From positions 37,899,021-37,963,020 of the forward strand of contig NC_058193.1 of assembly GCF_907165205.1 (NCBI RefSeq): a DNA stretch of 64,000 nt, read 5' to 3'. Both the position numbers and the translations under genes were made by a program. The stretch comes from Coccinella septempunctata (lineage: Eukaryota > Arthropoda > Insecta > Coleoptera > Coccinellidae). Shown here piece after piece: positions 58,808 through 64,000 of this stretch (position 1 is its first letter; each line of letters starts with the position of its first letter). The notes below the pieces were generated by a model. That model did not search any database, was not told where the DNA came from, and was given only the letters and a program-made list of their open reading frames with translations.

Positions 58808-59630
58808 CAGGGTAAGTCTTTGACTCTTACAAATATTTCAACAGTAGATTTTTGAAGTCAAAAGAAACCCCTTTTTCCTATACCATTTTTTCCGATTCCG
58901 CCCTGATAAAAAGATCCATTTTAAGACTTCATAATGGGTTGTGCCAACCCTGGAAAAACTAAATTACCTTCAGAATAACTGGCTTACGTCCAGTTTCATA
59001 AACAAATTTAAAGTCACACTTAAGCTTAAAGCTTTCTTTTGTGTCATTTTTAGTAGGGTTAAAGGAAGCTTTAAAATTAAAGTGACTTTAGGTTTGATTA
59101 TGAAACCGGCCGTTAATCTGTGACACTACATATCTGGTTATCTTTTAAACAGAGTTGTATTCAGCCAAAGTACCCAATTTCTCCGAATTTCACAGATACT
59201 TTTCAAATTTTTGAACATCAAATTACTCAAAAACGGCGCATTATAAGAGAAAATACGAAGAATACTTTTATACTACAAAAAGTTTAAATATTCATCAGAT
59301 AGCGCCCAACTTAGTTTCAAGAGTTGGCTTCTTTAAATTTTTGGTATTTTTATGGTACGTAATGGTCATAATGAGAAAACTGGAAGACGTGGGTGATATC
59401 TTGTGTTCGAAAAAGATTCATCAAATAAATGAAAAATTACATTACGAAATTCATTTCATTCGATAAAACCGTTTTTGAGATAGAACTAAAAATATTTTTT
59501 TTATGGTTTTTCAACATCCTGTATCTTTTGAACCGAGCCGATTCAGAAAAAATGGTATAAGAAAAAAGTGTTTATTTCGACCTCAAGTATCTAGTGTTAA
59601 AATATTTGTACGAGTCAAAGACTCACCCTG
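58808..59630. mobile_element. CAGGGTGAGTCTTTGACT family, full copy B
   Basis: 823 bp with inverted ends CAGGGTAAGTCTTTGACTCT and (reversed) CAGGGTGAGTCTTTGACTCG. It is homologous to copy A at 18107-18745 through CAGAGTTGTATTCAGCCAAAG and TGGTCATAATGAGAAAACTGG. It is longer because of a nested insert at 58986-59113 and a stretch near 59410-59470 missing from copy A. Confidence 0.82.
58986..59113. mobile_element. nested MITE with ACGTCCAGTTTCATAA ends
   Basis: 128 bp with inverted ends ACGTCCAGTTTCATAA and (reversed) ACGGCCGGTTTCATAA, then AAAGTCAC repeats. Comparison with copy A (AGCTGAATCTGTGACAC) shows the exact insertion point. Confidence 0.75.
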
Positions 59631-61690
59631 TATTCTATATAGAATGAGCCTGAAACTTTTGGAAAACATTTCAGACAACATTCCTGTCGAATCGGATTCG
59701 AATTAATAATTCCGATGAAGTTTTCCGGCCCGTAATCGATCCCAAAACGAAGGGTGAAATCGCGGATTTAATTGAATACCCTTCTGGAGTCCCCTACCCC
59801 GATAGAATTGACCACCTTGAGTGGGTGGATTAATTTCGAGACAATCCAACTAGGATTTTACAGATAGCGGGGCCTGGCAGGAGTTCGCAGAGGGATAAAC
59901 CGGTTTATCCTTGTCTAAATCAAACACTCCGGACTTTAAAACGATCCCTCATCTGTCGGGATTCGATATCGGAAAGTTTTCTCTTAGGTGACGGAGGGGA
60001 AGAAATTCAGTCTTACTTGCATCGTCTCTCAGACGAGTCTGTTTCGAGAATTCTATAATATTTTGAATTTTCCGCGAGAAGGATGCATTTCTACAGCATT
60101 CATGGTTTTCTGATAAGCTAAAAATATTTGAATGAAAATTTTTTGTTTGGAATTTATACGAGAGATTCATCAGGAACAGATTCTTTTTGTCCCTCTATTG
60201 TAACTCATTTAAGACGAGTCTCTTTGTAAAGATTGAATCATTGATAAGAATAGTTCGAAAATACCCACGTTTTCTGAGGAAATTGGGGAAGTTGAAATAA
60301 ATAGTTATATAAAATTCTTCTCATTGAAATTTTTATATTTAGTTGAAGTCATTCAAGGATGTTCAGAATGAATATGGAAAAGATTTTTCGAAATTATTGA
60401 TATTATATTTTTCATTTGTGAAACGAAGGAAATTCGCTACTCTTCAGATAAAATTGAACTGAGTGAAGAAGAAATTACAGAAGTGATGAATACTATTTAT
60501 ACAGCAGAATTCCCAGGAGTATTTTCGTTTTATATTATTTTTATTTTAGGGCACGTTTGAGATCTATATTATTCCAGAGACAGATTCAGTGATGTTTATT
60601 TTATCATATTCTATTTTTTTGCTTTTGCTTTCTATAAGTGTTAAGTTTTTCACATATGATTTGTTTTTCTTTTCTGGTCTTGTTACATCTTGTATTACTA
60701 TGGTTTGGACCATTATCAATGTAATTTTTTTTTTGGGGCCTCTCTGGAGTTAAGTGTAAGAGTAGTCATAGACTAAACTTCGCTTCAGTTGGGTCCCTAA
60801 CATCTTCAGAGTGTATCTTATGATTTCATTCTAATAAAGGCGACATTATTATTATTATTATTATATTATATAACTTTGATCGAATTTTGAAGTATCTCAA
60901 AAATTTTGGAAAATAATTTTGGTTTTAATAGCCTTTTAACAACAAAGGAATTATTGGGAAAATATGATACAGAATATTCAGCATGCCCAAGATAAACTTA
61001 AAATTTTTTCGTTATTTCGAGTATTATATGAATTTAAAATAAAAGATAAAGATAAGTACTTTTAGTATTTTCTCGTATTCTTCTCTTAAAGTTTTTCATT
61101 TCTACATTCGAAGTTGATGTGAATGTGCATTTGGACGTGTTACATTTTGAATAAAGTGAAGATTCTACGATATGAATTGAGTGAGTTTTTCTTCGAATTT
61201 TATTTCGTCAATTGCCATTTAAATTTTTGATGTATCACAGATTTTCCAGGTTCATTGTAAGAATAAGTTAGAATAAAGTATCTTTAGATCATATTAAGTA
61301 TTGAGTTGTAAATTGTTGGAACAATATCGCAAAAAACAGATTGCTCCAATAAAAGATTTCACTCTACACTTGAGGCTTTCAGAGCTGCTGAAAAATGAGA
61401 AAAATTTTTGATGAAAAAAAAATCGGGGAAATAGAACACACACTTTCTCTTGAAAAGTAAATGGAATTTTCGAAATTTGAGAGTTGTGATACATTTCGCG
61501 ATTTTATGATGCTCGATCAGAATACGCAAAAAATCAGTTATGATATAGTTAATTATGATGAAGAGATTATTCACTGGCACTTGTTGAAGTTTTCTGGTTG
61601 CCATAAAATGATCACAAATTATTTGTAACAACTATTTAATGAAAAAAGAATCCCGAATGATGTGCCACCTTTTTAATGGTAAAAAATTAT
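59631..61690. other. upstream or first-intron region of the MYT1-family gene
   Basis: AT-rich with no convincing coding frame. It contains a LINE-like tail (next entry). An unmapped 5' exon of the minus-strand gene may lie here or further right. Confidence 0.4.
60540..60870 (+). mobile_element. LINE 3' UTR-like segment with ATT tail
   Basis: A pyrimidine-rich stretch ends TTCTAATAAAGGCGACATT followed by a run of ATT triplets. AATAAAGGC plus a triplet tail is the usual 3' end of arthropod non-LTR elements. The 5' limit is uncertain and no coding part remains. Confidence 0.55.
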
Positions 61691-62210
61691 ATTTTCCTAC
61701 GAAAATTCGACGCCCCTTTCCACGCAAATTTCGCGTCACTTCTCGCAGCATCCATAAATTCATCACCTACCTACTGACTACCGTCTCCAGCATCTCAGAA
61801 CGCACCAGCACTGCCGAATCCGAACCAACTTTCAAAAGTCACAGATCATCGCTCGTCAACAACCTCCAGACCAAAAAAAAAAAGACGCCGGATATCGTCA
61901 GTTCTTCGCTTACGGGACTGCACGCATCTCACACGCAATTTCGCGCGTTATGCTCGACTCGGAAAGGGTGCGTGAACGGCACACGCACTAAACTGCAACT
62001 GACGAGCGTTGCAGGAGTCGCCTCTGCCTCCGTCCGAAAAGCCGGCGCGTCGCGACGCCTGCAAGCGCGCGCACTCTTCAAGAATGCAAAATCGTCTTCA
62101 GAGGACGTGATGGGCGCTCGGACCACCTTCCTTTCCGAACGTTCGGCCGGCGGGACGGATAGATGGCGCTGGGGTGGTCGGACGTCGACGAGGGGTTGAT
62201 ATTTTGGGGT
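61690..62210 (-). promoter_or_regulatory. CpG-rich region, candidate promoter or first exon of the MYT1-family gene
   Basis: GC and CpG rise sharply. On the minus strand CGTCAGTTGCAG near 62005 matches the arthropod initiator TCAGT. A consensus donor, CCC|GTAAGCG, follows near 61910, giving a candidate noncoding first exon of about 90 bp. Long frames on both strands here (to 186 codons) look like GC-rich chance frames without domains. Confidence 0.35.
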
Positions 62211-62419
62211 TCTGTGTTGAGAGAAGCTGGGAAAATGCGATGTTTGGCAACCTAGATTGAAGGTTTTGGGAGGTTTGTACTGCACCGTGATCTTCAAGGT
62301 GGAAATAGACTGTTATAACGTCACGTGATCATTATTATTATGCTTAAAAGTGCATCAGTACCATCAGTGTAGCTCCAGACCGCAGTTACCCATCAAAATA
62401 CATCCACCAGACTTCACAC

Positions 62420-62700
62420 TCACACAGTGACCACACCATCACAGTCTGTGGCCACCCTTAGAGCTATTGTGGCTCACATCAGAGCTATTCTCACCACTAC
62501 ATCGTCAACAACTCACCCTTCATTATCTGGAATGGTTTCAAGGAAGTTAACTCCTCCAAGTTTTCCATCCAAAGCTTTTTTTGCGATGCTTTGCAACTGT
62601 GAGGCATACCCCAATCAGATGATCTGTCTTTTCTTCCTGCTCCACACAGGATCTGCTAAACCTATTCTCATTAGGTGCTTCTTGAGGTAAGGAAGTGTAG
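62420..62700 (-). mobile_element. non-LTR retrotransposon C-terminal fragment
   Basis: On the minus strand the sequence reads YLKKHLMRIGLADP, then, after a frame change, CVEQEEKTDHLIGVC and VAKHRKK. The HL..IGLA...C....E..DHL...C pattern is the Cys-His end that follows the RNase H domain in Jockey/R1-type elements. It is short and frameshifted. Confidence 0.6.
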
Positions 62701-63159
62701 CAGATTGTTGCTGAGATCCAGATCTCACAGTGATGAAGTTTTTGGAAAGATCCAGAGTGTTTCTCTTCAGGTTTTTCCTTCTCCTGAAATTCTATCTTGT
62801 AGGTGAATTTTACTATTATTGTACTTTATATTCTTCCTTCTTTATCCATACCCTGCCTGACTGTCTAACCCGTTCCTTTCTATGAAATTTTCAATTGCGT
62901 ATGACTGAATTGAGTTTCATCATACTAATTCTACATTTTGGTATTTTAAAAGTCCGTTTACCCTCCAAGGGGATCTTAGATGGTTAAAATGGCTTAGAAT
63001 CTTGAGTAAATATGATGTAATATAATCAAGAATAATATCATTGTTAAAGGAAAAGAATAATCTAGATTTGTGAAATGTTACATTTCAGATTCTATCTTTC
63101 CCTTCCAGAAAGCGACTGATTAAGGAATTAGAGTAGATATGATGCAATATAGTAAAGAT

Positions 63160-63395
63160 TCATTCTCCTCAATTTGGGTTATCACTGCATATGCAAGTTT
63201 AAACTGAATAATTATGAGTTTCATTCATGATTTTTTCAAATTCACCGAGGAAACTATTCAAAATCATCCTTTAAATATGGGGTTTTAAAATTTAAATCGC
63301 TTTGTGCGGAGTTTATGATTTGGCAACAGCGCATACAAGACAATGGAAAGAACAATGTCCGATCAGCTTGTTTATAAAATAACAGCTGTTGATCT
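63160..63395 (+). repeat. dispersed repeat, partner of 52364-52600
   Basis: Begins near ATTCTCCTCAATTTGGGTTA and ends near TTGTTTATAAAATAACAG. It lies just before the copia fragment, without a clear boundary between them. Confidence 0.8.
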
Positions 63396-63557
63396 ACAAG
63401 CGCGTACTTACTGTTGAATTTGATTCGATAATGACAAAATATAAATCAAGTAGGAAGTTTGGTCAGCTTTCAGAAAAAGATCAAGTTTGCTTTTTGACAT
63501 CTGTCAATAATAAAAATATAAAATGAATGTTGCTGAATAAATAGAGTTACGAACTTG

Positions 63558-64000
63558 TGAATCTCTTTTATTAAATACAAGAATGAAGCAGAAAGCTATT
63601 TGAAGGAGTATATTAATAGAGCAGAAACACATTTCAATCTAAAAGTGTCAAAAATAAGGTGTGATAATGGTGGTGAATTCAAAAGTAACGACCTGAAGGA
63701 GTGGACAAGACGGAAAGGAATCATGATAAACTTTACCATTCCTCATACTCCACAATTAAATGGAACGTGTGAAAGAATGCATCAGACAATCATGAACAAA
63801 GCGAGGGCTCTGTTGTTTGACTCACAACTAGATAAAGAGATGTGGGGAGAAGCAGTGTACACAGCAACATATCTTATAAACCGTAGTCCAACAACTACAA
63901 CAAATTTTCTTCCTTCTGAAAAATGGTATGGAAAGAAACCTAATATGTCGAGACTCAGAATTTTTGGTAATATTGCCTATGCAAAAGTACTAGGACCTCT
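63558..64000 (+). mobile_element. Ty1/copia integrase fragment, runs off the window
   Basis: After an in-frame TGA near 63558 the frame stays open to the end: FIKYKNEAESYLKEY, then IRCDNGGEFKSNDLKEW with the catalytic D and NGGEF context, then IPHTPQLNGTCERMHQTIMN, then WGEAVYTATYLINRSP and the start of the GKKPNMSRLRIFG block. These are the integrase-core blocks of Ty1/copia polyproteins in correct order. The gag, protease and N-terminal integrase parts are missing on the left, so the element is 5'-truncated or interrupted. Confidence 0.9.

Noticed and set aside
61639..62199. 186-codon plus-strand frame
   Set aside because: Lies in a CpG-rich region, starts in AT-rich sequence without a recognisable domain, and has an equally open frame on the other strand.

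Overview
The window is animal nuclear DNA, almost certainly from an insect. Six protein-coding loci are visible, most split by short GT-AG introns of about 50-80 bp. They sit in AT-rich sequence crowded with inverted-repeat transposons and non-LTR retrotransposon fragments. A TTAGG-like minisatellite and the transposon families fit a non-dipteran insect. A beetle is my guess, but nothing here proves the order.

Layout: (1) 162-1250 (-), a coiled-coil protein resembling CCDC191. (2) 3610-5488, a decayed THAP/P-element-like DNA transposon carrying a nested LINE tail. (3) 5872-20563 (+), the KMT2E/MLL5 (upSET) orthologue, reconstructed as 19 exons and 1978 residues with a PHD finger and a SET domain that lacks the usual catalytic motifs. 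(4) 23249-23581 (+), the single-exon Golgi SNARE BET1. (5) 23885-27650 (-), SART1/Snu66 of the tri-snRNP, 7 exons, 752 residues, tail-to-tail with BET1. (6) 28174-33066 (+), PRDM10, 12 exons, 1029 residues, a PR domain plus 13 C2H2 fingers, sharing a 523 bp divergent promoter with SART1. (7) 35688-58704 (-), the MYT1/ST18-family C2HC zinc-finger gene, at least 14 coding exons and 1359 codons, whose introns hold most of the mobile elements. The last 0.5 kb enters a Ty1/copia integrase.

The genes do not form a pathway. KMT2E, PRDM10 and MYT1 are nuclear chromatin or transcription regulators, SART1 acts in splicing, and BET1 acts in ER-Golgi transport. For KMT2E, SART1, PRDM10 and MYT1 the summed exon lengths keep the reading frame at every junction, which supports the hand-built models.

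I found no convincing new biochemical system. The least expected structures are: an exact 215 bp tandem array of a miniature transposon, one copy of which carries a second transposon; 0.6-0.9 kb near-perfect palindromes inside introns; an orphan half zinc finger at an exon edge in MYT1; and an uncharacterised two-exon antisense reading frame in a KMT2E intron.
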